Assembly (NCBI RefSeq): GCF_004134945.1
Contig: NZ_SBAP01000014.1
Coordinates: 10,722-74,721 of the forward strand
Length of the DNA stretch: 64,000 bases
Reading direction: 5' to 3'
Origin: Fusobacterium_C necrophorum_A
Lineage (GTDB): Bacteria; Fusobacteriota; Fusobacteriia; Fusobacteriales; Fusobacteriaceae
The translations under genes were made by a program, and so were the position numbers. Position 1 is the first letter of the stretch. Each line of letters begins with the position of its first letter. This document shows positions 7,622 to 16,095 of the stretch, in pieces. The notes under the pieces were generated by a model. The model was not told the origin of the DNA, searched no databases, and worked only from the letters and a program-made list of their open reading frames with translations.

Positions 7622-8214
7622 AAGCTTTCCTCCCTTTTGTGATATTTTATAAGCAAAATCCCAATCCAAAGTACGATGATAAAGAATAGAAATTCTACTT
7701 CCCAAATACTTCTTCGGAAGTATCCTGCGACAGGAATGATTGAATCTACGAAAGTATGAAGTAACATTGCCAATATAAGAATTCTATATTTTTTATTTTT
7801 CAAAAATCCCAGCCAAAGAAGAATCGATAATTCTATGTGAAGGAATGTAGCAAGGATTCTCTCCAAAATTCCCCAAATACTGATACTGAAGAGAGCAGTA
7901 TGGAAACCTGTAACATAAAAAAGATAAAGAATTTCCATGAGAGAATGTCCTAAACCGAAAATGGCAGCTTCTGCAATGTTACGACTATTTTTTAGCAGAA
8001 ATTTTCGGAATAAAAATCGGAATCCTTCTTCGAAGAGACCGGCACTGGCAGCTATGAAAATGCCTGTTAAAAGAGGATTTTTCATTTCAAAAATAGTAAA
8101 TTTTGGATTTTTGTAGATTATCGTTGTCAGCAGAGGAAGTCGAATCTTTATTTGAGAAATCCAAAAACACAGACTGCCTAAGAGCAGAATAAAAAAGTAT
8201 TTTGTATATTTCAT
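7618..8214 (-). CDS. YhfC-family intramembrane metalloprotease (CPBP-like)
   Basis: A 198-residue protein with about six hydrophobic segments. Conserved polar residues sit in or near membrane helices: EEGFRF (about residues 62-67), FGLGHSLMEI (about 86-95) and HTFVDS (about 154-159). The EE..R, H..E and H...D pattern is that of the YhfC/CPBP glutamic-type membrane protease superfamily. The substrate is unknown; the coupled lipoprotein gene overlapping its stop is a candidate partner. It lies between the HAD phosphatase and cobA-hemD within a run of tetrapyrrole genes. Confidence 0.65.
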   Translation of the reverse strand: MKYTKYFFILLLGSLCFWISQIKIRLPLLTTIIYKNPKFTIFEMKNPLLTGIFIAASAGLFEEGFRFLFRKFLLKNSRNIAEAAIFGLGHSLMEILYLFYVTGFHTALFSISIWGILERILATFLHIELSILLWLGFLKNKKYRILILAMLLHTFVDSIIPVAGYFRRSIWEVEFLFFIIVLWIGILLIKYHKREESL

Positions 8215-8262
8215 GTTTCCTCCTGTTTCACAAAGACAAGGATGGAGAATTGATAAAAAATT

Positions 8263-9042
8263 TTATATCAAATGGTTCTCCAAACAATAGTAATAAATTC
8301 CGTCTTCCGCTACTTCTCCACAAATTTCATCCGCAATTTCTTTTAATTGCTCCGAAGCATTTTTCATCGCAATTCCCCTTCCCACTGCTTTCAACATTTC
8401 AATATCGTTATTGCCGTCTCCAAAAGCCATAGCCTCGGCTCTATCTATCTGATAATAGTCTAAAACTTTTTGAATTCCCAGTCCTTTTCCTCCGATTTTA
8501 GGAATAATATCCACCGCTCTATCCCACCATGCTGCGATTTTCGCTTGCTGAACTCCTTGCATCAAAGAAGAATATTCTTCTTTCCTACATCCTAACAGGA
8601 CTTGAAATATCTCTTCCCGTTTTGCAATCTCCTCGAAGTCATCCGCAATTTCTATTTGAGCACCGCCAAAGCTATAGTATTCTATCAAATCCTCATCTTT
8701 TCCATTTGATGCCAAACGATTTTTGGTCGCTAAGGAGAGAGGTCTGCCAATCTGAGAGGCGTTTTTTATAATAGTTTGAATGTCTTCATTGGGAATGGAA
8801 TTACTAAAAATGGTTTTCTCATTGTTAAAACAGTAGGAACCGTTATAACTTAGGAATACATCGAATTTCACTCCCTCAAATGTTGGAAGAATCATCGGAG
8901 AACGTCCCGTTGCCATGGCGATTAAAATATTTTTTTCTTGTAATCTTTTCAATGTTTCTAACATTTTTGGAGAGATATGTTTCTTCTTCATGTCAATGAG
9001 AGTTCCGTCAATATCAAAGAAAATAATTTTAACAGGATTCAT
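8263..9042 (-). CDS. Cof-type HAD-IIB phosphatase
   Basis: A 259-residue haloacid dehalogenase-type hydrolase. The nucleophile motif DIDGTL is at about residues 10-15, motif II at AMATGRSP, motif III Lys in KGLGIQKVL and motif IV at AFGDGNNDIEML. The type IIB cap lies between motifs II and III. Members dephosphorylate sugar phosphates, flavin mononucleotide or pyridoxal phosphate; nothing here tells which. It sits between hemC and the YhfC-like gene. SD AGGAG lies upstream of ATG 9042. Confidence 0.88.
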   Translation of the reverse strand: MNPVKIIFFDIDGTLIDMKKKHISPKMLETLKRLQEKNILIAMATGRSPMILPTFEGVKFDVFLSYNGSYCFNNEKTIFSNSIPNEDIQTIIKNASQIGRPLSLATKNRLASNGKDEDLIEYYSFGGAQIEIADDFEEIAKREEIFQVLLGCRKEEYSSLMQGVQQAKIAAWWDRAVDIIPKIGGKGLGIQKVLDYYQIDRAEAMAFGDGNNDIEMLKAVGRGIAMKNASEQLKEIADEICGEVAEDGIYYYCLENHLI

Positions 9043-9111
9043 CTTCCCACTCCTTTTTTACTCCATATGGTTTATATCCTTTTTGAATGAACTGTATATA
9101 AAAAAATTTTT

Positions 9112-10017
9112 TTATTTCTGCTTCATCATTTTTTGAATTTCCTGTGCAGCCATGATGGCAATTTCTTTTCCTTTTGTGATGTTTTCCGTAATTATAGTTT
9201 GATAGCTCTTTTCCTTATGGGAATACATGGCATGAAAGAGAATGTTTTTTCCTTCTACCTTCGAATAACAGCCCATAGGAGTGTGGCAGCCTCCGTCGAA
9301 AATTCTGGAAAACTCCCTCTCTATTTCCAAAATTTTTGCCAAGTTTTCGTCATGAATACTTTGTAATATGTTTCGAGTTTCTTCATCATTTTCTCGACAT
9401 TGAATATAGAGAGCTCCCTGTGCGGGAGCAGGAGAGAAGACGGTCGGGTTCAGGTACTCCGTAATTTTTTCTTCCAGTCCTACTCTTTTTAAACCTGCTG
9501 CAGCCAGTACAATGGCATCATAGTGACCTTCTTCCAATTTTTTCAGTCGGGTATGAATATTTCCACGAAGAGCTTTGATTTCAAGATCAGGGCGAAATTG
9601 TTTTATATTTTGAATTCTTCGTAAGGAAGAGGTGCCTAGAATAGCTCCTTTGGGAAGCTCTGCCAATGTTTTTCCGGAAGAGCTGACAAGAACGTCTCGA
9701 ACATCTTCCCGAACGGGAATTGCTCCACAGATAAGTCCGACCGGAGAACGACTCGGAACATCTTTCATAGAATGAACGGCAATATCAATCTCCTTCTCCA
9801 ATAAACTTTTCTCAATTTCTTTGGTAAAAAAACTTTTTAAGGATAGCTCACTGTTCCCAAAATGGGAAGTCAAGTCTTTATCTCCCTGCGTTTCGATGAC
9901 TTGAATGGAAAAGGTAAGCTGAGGATAGTGTCGTTGCAGTTGTTTTTTAACCCAATTTGTTTGAGCCAATGCCAAAATACTTCCTCGACTTCCTAAAATA
10001 ATATGATGTTTTAACAT
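9112..10017 (-). CDS. hemC: Hydroxymethylbilane synthase (porphobilinogen deaminase)
   Basis: A 301-residue enzyme that polymerises four porphobilinogens into hydroxymethylbilane. Seen: GSRGSILALAQTNWV near the N-terminus, HSMKDVPS, GTSSLRR with dipyrromethane-contacting Args, LRGNIHTRLKKL, and the cofactor-binding Cys in FDGGCHTPMG. Length is typical. The start overlaps the hemA 3' end by 7 bases, so the two are coupled. Confidence 0.96.
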   Translation of the reverse strand: MLKHHIILGSRGSILALAQTNWVKKQLQRHYPQLTFSIQVIETQGDKDLTSHFGNSELSLKSFFTKEIEKSLLEKEIDIAVHSMKDVPSRSPVGLICGAIPVREDVRDVLVSSSGKTLAELPKGAILGTSSLRRIQNIKQFRPDLEIKALRGNIHTRLKKLEEGHYDAIVLAAAGLKRVGLEEKITEYLNPTVFSPAPAQGALYIQCRENDEETRNILQSIHDENLAKILEIEREFSRIFDGGCHTPMGCYSKVEGKNILFHAMYSHKEKSYQTIITENITKGKEIAIMAAQEIQKMMKQK

Positions 10018-11021
10018 ACTGAAGCCTCCTGTTTATTTTCATAATAGGAAAGTGCCTTATGAATACTTTCTATTTGCTCTTCCAGAAGATAAAAATACTC
10101 GTCCAACAATTGCTCTCGAAAGGAGCCGTGTTGTTTCGAAATCTTCCAAATATCATCTAAATTGAGAACTTGGACTCCTTCAAGATTTGCAATACGAGGG
10201 TCAATATCTCTGGGAACCGCCAAGTCCAACATCAGGTAATTCTTTTCCTGTTTTTTTTCTAAAAATCGTTCATATTCCAACACAATATGAGAAGCGGAAG
10301 TAGCCGAGATAATAATGTCCACTTTGGCAATCCACTCGTATTTGTCACGAAAGTCAATGATATTCACCTGATAGGCATTGGAAATTCTCTCCGCTTTATG
10401 ATAGCTCCGATTGGTAATATAGAGATTGGAAAAGTCTTCTTTTACTAAAAGAGAGAGAATAGACTGAGCCAGCTCTCCGACTCCCAATAAGAGAATTTTT
10501 TTTTCCTGCACATTTGGAATTCTTTCTTGGATAGAATGTAGGGTAATGGCTTCCAAAGAAAGAGCATGATGAGCAATATTACTTTTGGTTCTGAATTTTT
10601 TTCCCAATGTTATGATTTTTTGGAAGATAATATTGAAAAGTTTGGAGCTGTGTTTCTCTTCCAAAGCCTTTGTATAGGCGTGTTTCATCTGTGACAAAAT
10701 TTGATCTTCCCCCTTGATGACCGAAAAAAATCCACAAACGACTTTTGCTAAGTGTAGGAGCGCCTCTTCTCCTTGCTTCATTTGCAGCCCCCGTTGAGTG
10801 GGAAATCTTTCTCTTATTTCTTCCAATCTTGTATTGTCAAGGAGCTCCATGTAAAATTCGACTCGTAAACAGGTGGAAAGATCCACATAAGCTTGAATTT
10901 TTCCTGTTTGAAAAAGTTCTTCCAAAAGAGCTTTCGGTTTCTGCCTGATAAATTCTTCTCGTTCTTGCATAGAAAGTATTTTATGAGAAATTCCAATCAT
11001 TGCAAAATTTTTGATATTCAT
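10011..11021 (-). CDS. hemA: Glutamyl-tRNA reductase
   Basis: A 336-residue NADPH enzyme that reduces Glu-tRNA(Glu) to glutamate-1-semialdehyde, the first step of the C5 pathway. The catalytic Cys51 sits in DLSTCLRVEFY; most family members have STCNR here, so Asn is replaced by Leu. The NADPH fold shows LLLGVGELAQSI, and the LMLDLAVPRDIDP motif is present. It is shorter than the usual 400-plus residues because the C-terminal dimerisation helix is reduced. It is the first gene of the minus-strand operon, with a promoter at 11058-11086. Confidence 0.93.
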   Translation of the reverse strand: MNIKNFAMIGISHKILSMQEREEFIRQKPKALLEELFQTGKIQAYVDLSTCLRVEFYMELLDNTRLEEIRERFPTQRGLQMKQGEEALLHLAKVVCGFFSVIKGEDQILSQMKHAYTKALEEKHSSKLFNIIFQKIITLGKKFRTKSNIAHHALSLEAITLHSIQERIPNVQEKKILLLGVGELAQSILSLLVKEDFSNLYITNRSYHKAERISNAYQVNIIDFRDKYEWIAKVDIIISATSASHIVLEYERFLEKKQEKNYLMLDLAVPRDIDPRIANLEGVQVLNLDDIWKISKQHGSFREQLLDEYFYLLEEQIESIHKALSYYENKQEASVC

Positions 11022-11057
11022 TTTTAAATCCTTTCTTTTTCACTAATCTTCTTTTTC

Positions 11058-11086
11058 ATTATAACTCAATTTTTTGTTTCCTACAA
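11058..11086 (-). promoter_or_regulatory. Promoter of the hemA operon
   Basis: On the minus strand, TTGTAG (11081-11086) and TATAAT (11058-11063) are separated by 17 bases, about 37 bases before the hemA ATG. Confidence 0.65.
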
Positions 11087-11176
11087 TGTTTTCTTTGGTA
11101 GGGAAAAAACTTTTCATTTCTTGGAAGATATGATAAAATAGACTTATCTAAAAAAGGAAAAGATAAGGAGTTTGGA

Positions 11177-12046
11177 TTGCATAAATATATTGTGGAGCCG
11201 GAATATGACGGCTATGAAATTGGAGAATACTTGAAAGAAACAAAAGGATATTCGGGAAGAGGACTTCGAAAACTGGAAATTTATTTGAATGGGAAGAAGA
11301 TGAAAAATACGGCGAAAAAAATTCGGAAATTAAACCGTATTTTGATTGTGGAAAAAGAAAAAGAAACAGGGATTCGCCCTATGGAGATTCCTTTGGATGT
11401 AGTATATGAAGATGAGAATTTATTGGTACTTAACAAACAAGCCAATTTGGTAACACATCCCACAACAAAAAAAGTAGATACTACTTTGGCGAACGGAGTC
11501 GTTGCTTATTTTTTAAAAACGACGGGAAAAACAATGGTTCCAAGGTTTTATAATCGTTTGGATATGAATACCACAGGTTTAATTATCGTAACGAAAAATG
11601 CCTACTCTCAAGCCTATTTACAAGAAAAAACGGAGGTCAGAAAATCATATCAAACGATAGTGAAAGGCATGGTAGAACAAGATGAATTTTATATTACCAG
11701 ACCGATTGGAAAAGTGGGAGAGGATTTACGCAGAGTGGAGTTGCCGGTCGAAAAAGGAGGACAGGAGGCAAAAACTTTTGTCAAAGTATTGAAACGTTTT
11801 CCTCAAAAAAATAGAACTTTGTTGGAGGTCACATTGTTTACGGGGAGAACACATCAAATTCGGGCTCATTTGTCCTTAGAAGGCTATCCTATTGTGGGAG
11901 ATGATTTATACGGTGGAAGGGAGGAAACAATAAAAAGACAACTTTTGCATGCCTATCGTCTTCGTTTCCAAAATCCCAAAAATGCAGAGGAACAAGAAAT
12001 TGTCATTGACTTGCCACAGGATATGAAAGACTATTTAAATGGGTAA
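11177..12046 (+). CDS. RluA/RluD-family 23S rRNA pseudouridine synthase
   Basis: A 289-residue protein that isomerises uridine to pseudouridine in rRNA. Residues about 10-60 look like a weak S4-type RNA-binding domain (GYSGRGLRKLEIYLNGKK). The catalytic domain shows LLVLNKQANLVTHP, the catalytic Asp in NRLDMNTTGLIIV, and GRTHQIRAHLSLEGYPIVGD. The start is a TTG at 11177 with AAGGAG six bases upstream; no ATG is available nearby. It is transcribed divergently from hemA. Which uridine is modified cannot be told. Confidence 0.92.
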   Translation: MHKYIVEPEYDGYEIGEYLKETKGYSGRGLRKLEIYLNGKKMKNTAKKIRKLNRILIVEKEKETGIRPMEIPLDVVYEDENLLVLNKQANLVTHPTTKKVDTTLANGVVAYFLKTTGKTMVPRFYNRLDMNTTGLIIVTKNAYSQAYLQEKTEVRKSYQTIVKGMVEQDEFYITRPIGKVGEDLRRVELPVEKGGQEAKTFVKVLKRFPQKNRTLLEVTLFTGRTHQIRAHLSLEGYPIVGDDLYGGREETIKRQLLHAYRLRFQNPKNAEEQEIVIDLPQDMKDYLNG

Positions 12047-12087
12047 AAACTGTTCATCTTCGGAGTAAAAGTAATTCTTCAATCTCA

Positions 12088-12116
12088 TTGACAAAGAGGG
12101 AAACTTATTATATAGT
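12088..12116 (+). promoter_or_regulatory. Promoter of gapA
   Basis: TTGACA (12088-12093), a 17-base spacer and TATAGT (12111-12116), about 68 bases before the ATG. This is a near-consensus vegetative promoter, as expected for a highly expressed glycolytic gene. Confidence 0.8.
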
Positions 12117-12183
12117 AATGGAAAGAGACAAACGATTAAAGAAATATAGAGTAATGTTTAGGTAAAATTTTAGGAGGGATGGC

Positions 12184-13188
12184 ATGTCAGTAAAAGTAGC
12201 AATTAACGGGTTTGGAAGAATAGGAAGATTAGCATTAAGAGTCATGAGTGAAAATCCTGAATACGATGTTGTAGCAATCAACGACTTAACGGATGCAAAA
12301 ACCTTAGCACATTTATTTAAATATGATTCGGCACAAGGAAGATTTCAAGGAACGATTGATGTAACAGAAGAAGGCTTTGTAGTCAATGGAGATTCCATTC
12401 AAGTCTTTGCAAAAGCAAATCCGGAAGAATTGCCTTGGAAAGAATTGGGAATTGACGTAGTATTGGAATGTACAGGATTCTTTACCAGCAAAGAGAAAGC
12501 GGAAGCTCATATCAAAGCGGGAGCCAAGAAAGTTGTAATTTCCGCACCAGCAACCGGAGATTTAAAAACAGTAGTATACAATGTAAACCATGATATTTTA
12601 GATGGAAGTGAAACTGTTATTTCAGGAGCTTCCTGTACAACAAACTGTTTAGCACCTATGGCAAAAGTATTGCATGATAACTTCGGAATTGTAGAAGGAT
12701 TGATGACGACCATTCATGCATATACCAATGATCAAAATACTTTGGATGCTCCACATAAAAAAGGAGATTTGAGAAGAGCGAGAGCAGCTGCGGCAAATAT
12801 CGTTCCCAATACAACAGGAGCAGCAAAAGCAATCGGTTTGGTCATTCCTGAACTAAAAGGAAAATTAGACGGAGCAGCTCAAAGAGTGCCTGTTATTACG
12901 GGATCCATTACAGAGTTAGTTACCGTATTGGAAAAATCTGTCAGCGTAGAAGAAATCAATGCAGCAATGAAGGCGGCAGCCAATGAATCTTTTGGATATA
13001 ATGACGAAGATATTGTGTCAAGCGATGTGATTGGATGTAGATTCGGTTCTTTATTCGATGCCACGCAAACAAGAGTGATGACTGTCGGAGACAAACAATT
13101 GGTAAAAACAGTTTCTTGGTATGACAATGAAATGTCTTATACTTCTCAATTGATTAGAACTTTAGGAGCAGTTACGAAAGCAAAATAA
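12184..13188 (+). CDS. gapA: Glyceraldehyde-3-phosphate dehydrogenase, type I
   Basis: A 334-residue NAD-dependent glycolytic enzyme. It shows the NAD-binding INGFGRIGRLALR at the N-terminus, the catalytic Cys in GASCTTNCLAP, the HAYTNDQ stretch, RRARAAAANIVP and the C-terminal SWYDNEMSY. Length and motifs match a standard active enzyme. Ribosome site AGGAGG precedes the ATG. It has its own strong promoter and is separated from pgk by a terminator hairpin. Confidence 0.98.
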   Translation: MSVKVAINGFGRIGRLALRVMSENPEYDVVAINDLTDAKTLAHLFKYDSAQGRFQGTIDVTEEGFVVNGDSIQVFAKANPEELPWKELGIDVVLECTGFFTSKEKAEAHIKAGAKKVVISAPATGDLKTVVYNVNHDILDGSETVISGASCTTNCLAPMAKVLHDNFGIVEGLMTTIHAYTNDQNTLDAPHKKGDLRRARAAAANIVPNTTGAAKAIGLVIPELKGKLDGAAQRVPVITGSITELVTVLEKSVSVEEINAAMKAAANESFGYNDEDIVSSDVIGCRFGSLFDATQTRVMTVGDKQLVKTVSWYDNEMSYTSQLIRTLGAVTKAK

Positions 13189-13202
13189 GAAAGCCTAGTG
13201 AG

Positions 13203-13228
13203 CGGAGCCTGAAGAGGCTCCGTTTTTT
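13203..13228 (+). terminator. Intrinsic terminator between gapA and pgk
   Basis: CGGAGCC (13203-13209) pairs with GGCTCCG (13216-13222), followed by six T. The pgk ATG is only 22 bases further on, with no clear promoter between, so the hairpin probably attenuates rather than fully ends transcription. Confidence 0.85.
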
Positions 13229-13249
13229 ATAATAATCCAAGGAGGAAAG

Positions 13250-14449
13250 ATGGCAAAAAAAAATATTCGAGATTTAGAATTACGAGGAAAAAAAGTATTG
13301 ATGAGAGTGGACTTCAATGTTCCTATGAAAGAGGGAAAAATTACAGATGAGAATAGAATTGTGGCAGCACTCCCAACGATTCAATATGCTTTGGAACAAG
13401 GAGGAAGAGTGATTGCTTTTTCGCATTTAGGAAAAGTAAAAACGGAAGAAGATTTGAAAACAAAATCTTTGCGACCGGTAGCGGAAAGACTTTCTGAATT
13501 ACTGGCAAAAGAAGTAAAATTTATAGCAGCGACTCGAGGAGCCGAATTGGAAGCGGCGGTGAATTCTTTACAAGATGGGGAAATCATGATGTTTGAAAAT
13601 ACAAGATTTGAAGATTTGGACGGAAAGAAAGAATCCAAGAATGATGTAGAGTTAGGAAAATATTGGGCTTCTTTAGGAGATGTCTTCATCAATGATGCTT
13701 TTGGAACGGCTCATAGAGCTCATGCTTCCAATGTAGGAATCGCTTCCAACATTGGAGAGGGAAAATCGGCAGCAGGTTTCTTAATGGAAAAGGAAATTCG
13801 ATTTATTGGAGGAGCTGTGGATGCACCGGAAAGACCTTTGGTGGCTATTTTGGGAGGAGCAAAAGTTTCTGATAAAATCGGAGTCATTGAAAACTTATTG
13901 GAAAAAGCCGATAAAGTCCTGGTAGGAGGAGCGATGATGTTTACTTTCTTAAGAGCTTTAGGAAAGAACACAGGAACTTCTTTGGTGGAAGAAGATAAGA
14001 TAACATTGGCAAAAGCTTTATTGGAAAAATCCAATGGAAAATTAGTATTACCGATAGATACCGTAGTAGCGAAAGAATTTAAAAATGATGCAGCTCATCG
14101 AACTGTTTCTGTGGACGCAGTGCCGACAGAGGAAATGGGATTGGATATAGGAGCAGGAACAGTGGAATTGTTTTCCAAAGAGATTGCGAAGGCAAAAACA
14201 GTGGTATGGAACGGACCGATGGGAGTATTTGAAATGCAGAATTATGCGAAAGGAACCATAGGAGTTTGTGAAGCCATTGCTCATCTGGAGGGAGCAACTA
14301 CGATTATCGGGGGAGGAGATTCTGCCGCCGCTGCCATTAGTTTAGGATATGCGGATAAATTCACTCATATCTCTACGGGAGGAGGAGCTTCTTTAGAGTA
14401 CTTGGAAGGAAAAGTATTACCGGGAGTCGCCTCTATTTCTGAAAAATAA
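13250..14449 (+). CDS. pgk: Phosphoglycerate kinase
   Basis: A 399-residue glycolytic kinase that makes ATP from 1,3-bisphosphoglycerate. Seen: the RVDFNVPM substrate motif near the N-terminus, SHLGKVK, FENTRFED, the hinge-region AILGGAKVSDKI, and the nucleotide-binding C-terminal GGGDSAAAA. Length is normal. GGAGGA precedes the ATG. It lies downstream of gapA behind a terminator-like hairpin, so expression probably depends on readthrough from the gapA promoter. Confidence 0.98.
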   Translation: MAKKNIRDLELRGKKVLMRVDFNVPMKEGKITDENRIVAALPTIQYALEQGGRVIAFSHLGKVKTEEDLKTKSLRPVAERLSELLAKEVKFIAATRGAELEAAVNSLQDGEIMMFENTRFEDLDGKKESKNDVELGKYWASLGDVFINDAFGTAHRAHASNVGIASNIGEGKSAAGFLMEKEIRFIGGAVDAPERPLVAILGGAKVSDKIGVIENLLEKADKVLVGGAMMFTFLRALGKNTGTSLVEEDKITLAKALLEKSNGKLVLPIDTVVAKEFKNDAAHRTVSVDAVPTEEMGLDIGAGTVELFSKEIAKAKTVVWNGPMGVFEMQNYAKGTIGVCEAIAHLEGATTIIGGGDSAAAAISLGYADKFTHISTGGGASLEYLEGKVLPGVASISEK

Positions 14450-14471
14450 TTTCAGAAAAAAATAATTAGGA

Positions 14472-14501
14472 TTGCTATTTTTGAAAATGCTATGATATAA
14501 T
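14472..14501 (+). promoter_or_regulatory. Promoter of the FMN-binding-like protein gene
   Basis: TTGCTA (14472-14477), an 18-base spacer and TATAAT (14496-14501), 28 bases before the ATG. Confidence 0.6.
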
Positions 14502-14529
14502 AGAAAAAAATAGAGAAAGAGGAAAACAG

Positions 14530-14892
14530 ATGACATATCAAAACAGAATTAAATATATTTCTATGGTTCTTGTAATTGCTGCTGCTATTTCCGTTGTCTT
14601 ATTACAAAGGAACGCACCAAAGGTGTATGAGGGAATAGGAGAAGGATTCGAAAATGAGATTCGGGTACAAGTAACAGCGTACCGAAATCGAGAGAATGAG
14701 ATTAGAATTACGGATATTCAAGTCGAGCATGAAGATACTCCGGAAGTTGGAGGAATGGCAATTTCATCTTTGACTGAGAAAATAAAAAGTATGCAAACTT
14801 TGGATGTAGATGTTGTAGCAGGAGCTTCATCCAGTTCTCAAGGATTTTTGGATGCCATAAGAGATGCAGTAAAAAAAATACCTGAAAAATAA
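14530..14892 (+). CDS. Membrane-anchored FMN-binding-domain protein with degenerate flavinylation site
   Basis: A 120-residue protein with one N-terminal membrane segment (residues 9-26) and an extracytoplasmic FMN-binding (NqrC/RnfG-type) domain: YEGIGEGFENEIRVQV, a following ITDIQVEHEDTPEVGG and the C-terminal site. The known covalent-FMN motif is D-x-x-[S/T]-G-A-T; here it reads DVVAGAS (Asp94-Ser100), with Ala for Ser/Thr and Ser for the acceptor Thr. FMN may bind weakly, through Ser, or not at all. It has its own promoter and terminator. A second FMN domain, with an intact motif, is in the binding protein at 60394-61875. Confidence 0.8.
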   Translation: MTYQNRIKYISMVLVIAAAISVVLLQRNAPKVYEGIGEGFENEIRVQVTAYRNRENEIRITDIQVEHEDTPEVGGMAISSLTEKIKSMQTLDVDVVAGASSSSQGFLDAIRDAVKKIPEK

Positions 14893-14901
14893 AAAATAAA
14901 G

Positions 14902-14940
14902 GGGTTATCTCAGAATATTGATTTTGAGATAGCCTTTCTT
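14902..14940 (+). terminator. Intrinsic terminator after the FMN-binding-like gene
   Basis: GGTTATCTCA pairs with TGAGATAGCC around an AT-rich loop, followed by a T-rich tract. Confidence 0.8.
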
Positions 14941-14991
14941 CATTCTATGTTGTATATTTTGCACATGGAAAAGAGACTTGGGAGAGAATAG

Positions 14992-15939
14992 ATGGAAAAT
15001 TTCATGTTGGCAATGAATGTAGTGTTACCGATTTTAATCATTTTGACGATAGGTTATGTTTTAAGATATTTTAAAATGCTTGACAATTCTTCTTTAAATC
15101 AAATGAATAGTTTAGTCTTTCGAGTATTTATGAGTAGTTTATTATTCATCAATATTTATCGATTGGAGGCGGAGGCGGTATTTCAGACAAAGAACCTGAG
15201 ATTTATTTTATTTCCTGTTTTCGGAGTTCTTTTTATGATTTTTTTAAGCTATCTATACTATTCTCAGGTGATAGAAGATTCTAAAAAATGCTCTGTTATG
15301 ATTCAAGCGGCCTATCGAGGAAATTTTGTATTATTTGGAATTCCGATTGCCAGCAGCTTATATGGAGAAGAAGCTTTAGGGATTACTTCGCTTTTGTTGG
15401 CAGTTGTCATTCCGACTTTTAATATTACCGCCATTTTATTGTTGGAGTTTTATCGAGGTAAGAAGATAAAATTTTCGAAACTTCTTATTTCCACCTTAAA
15501 AAATCCCTTGCTTTTGGCTTCTACCTCAGCCGTGCTTTGCTTATTTTTTCATCTGCAAATTCCTGCTGTTTTGGAAGCTACAATTTCCAGTTTAGCAAAA
15601 GTGGCAACTCCTTTGGCATTTATTGTGTTGGGGGGAAGTTTGGAGATGAGAAGTGTTAAAAAACATTGGAAATATTTATTATCTGCAAATATTGTAAAGT
15701 TAATTTTATTTCCTCTTTTTCTGCTTGTGACAGCACATTTTTTACAGTTCAGTCCGATGGAAATGACCGCCTTTTTATCGGCGACGGCTTGCCCTGCTGC
15801 AGTGGCTTCTTTTACTATGGCAAAGGAAATGGAGGCAGATGGGGAGCTGGCGGGAGAGATTGTAGTGACGACAAGTGCTTGTTCTATTGTAACAATTTTC
15901 TTTTGGGTCTTTCTTTTAAAAAGTATTGCTTGGATATAG
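14992..15939 (+). CDS. AEC-family (auxin efflux carrier-like) permease
   Basis: A 315-residue integral membrane protein with about ten hydrophobic segments in two halves, as in the AEC family of organic-acid or amino-acid facilitators (malate/malonate-type permeases). Typical elements are VVLPILIILTIGYVLR at the N-terminus, AAYRGNFVLFGIPIA in the middle and a late ATACPAAVASFTMAKEM. The substrate cannot be assigned. It stands alone between a terminator upstream and a probable terminator downstream. Confidence 0.85.
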   Translation: MENFMLAMNVVLPILIILTIGYVLRYFKMLDNSSLNQMNSLVFRVFMSSLLFINIYRLEAEAVFQTKNLRFILFPVFGVLFMIFLSYLYYSQVIEDSKKCSVMIQAAYRGNFVLFGIPIASSLYGEEALGITSLLLAVVIPTFNITAILLLEFYRGKKIKFSKLLISTLKNPLLLASTSAVLCLFFHLQIPAVLEATISSLAKVATPLAFIVLGGSLEMRSVKKHWKYLLSANIVKLILFPLFLLVTAHFLQFSPMEMTAFLSATACPAAVASFTMAKEMEADGELAGEIVVTTSACSIVTIFFWVFLLKSIAWI

Positions 15940-15968
15940 AAAGATGAAAGCTAAAATAGATGTATTTT

Positions 15969-16010
15969 AAGATTCTAGAGATGTTAGGAAAATCTTTAGA
16001 ATCTTTTTTA
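15969..16010 (+). terminator. Probable terminator after the AEC permease gene
   Basis: AAGATTCTA (15969-15977) pairs with TAGAATCTT (15997-16005) around a 19-base loop, followed by a run of T. Confidence 0.6.
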
Positions 16011-16039
16011 TTGACTTTTTTTTCGAGATACGTTATATT
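16011..16039 (+). promoter_or_regulatory. Promoter of the acid-sugar operon
   Basis: TTGACT (16011-16016), a 17-base spacer and TATATT (16034-16039), about 57 bases before the DeoR-type regulator ATG. Confidence 0.75.
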
Positions 16040-16050
16040 GAATTAAACAA

Positions 16051-16080
16051 TACATAACATAAAATAACACAAAATAACAA
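16051..16080 (+). repeat. Three tandem 10-bp repeats, candidate DeoR-type operator
   Basis: Units TACATAACAT, AAAATAACAC and AAAATAACAA follow each other exactly 10 bp apart, immediately downstream of the -10 box and before the regulator gene. Helical phasing and position suit an autoregulatory repressor site, but binding is inferred. Confidence 0.55.
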
Positions 16081-16095
16081 AATAAGAGGTGAAAT

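Noticed and set aside
14436..14460. Inverted repeat at the pgk stop (TTTCTGAAA with TTTCAGAAA)
   Set aside because: It is followed by A, not T, so it does not look like a terminator for the plus-strand gene.
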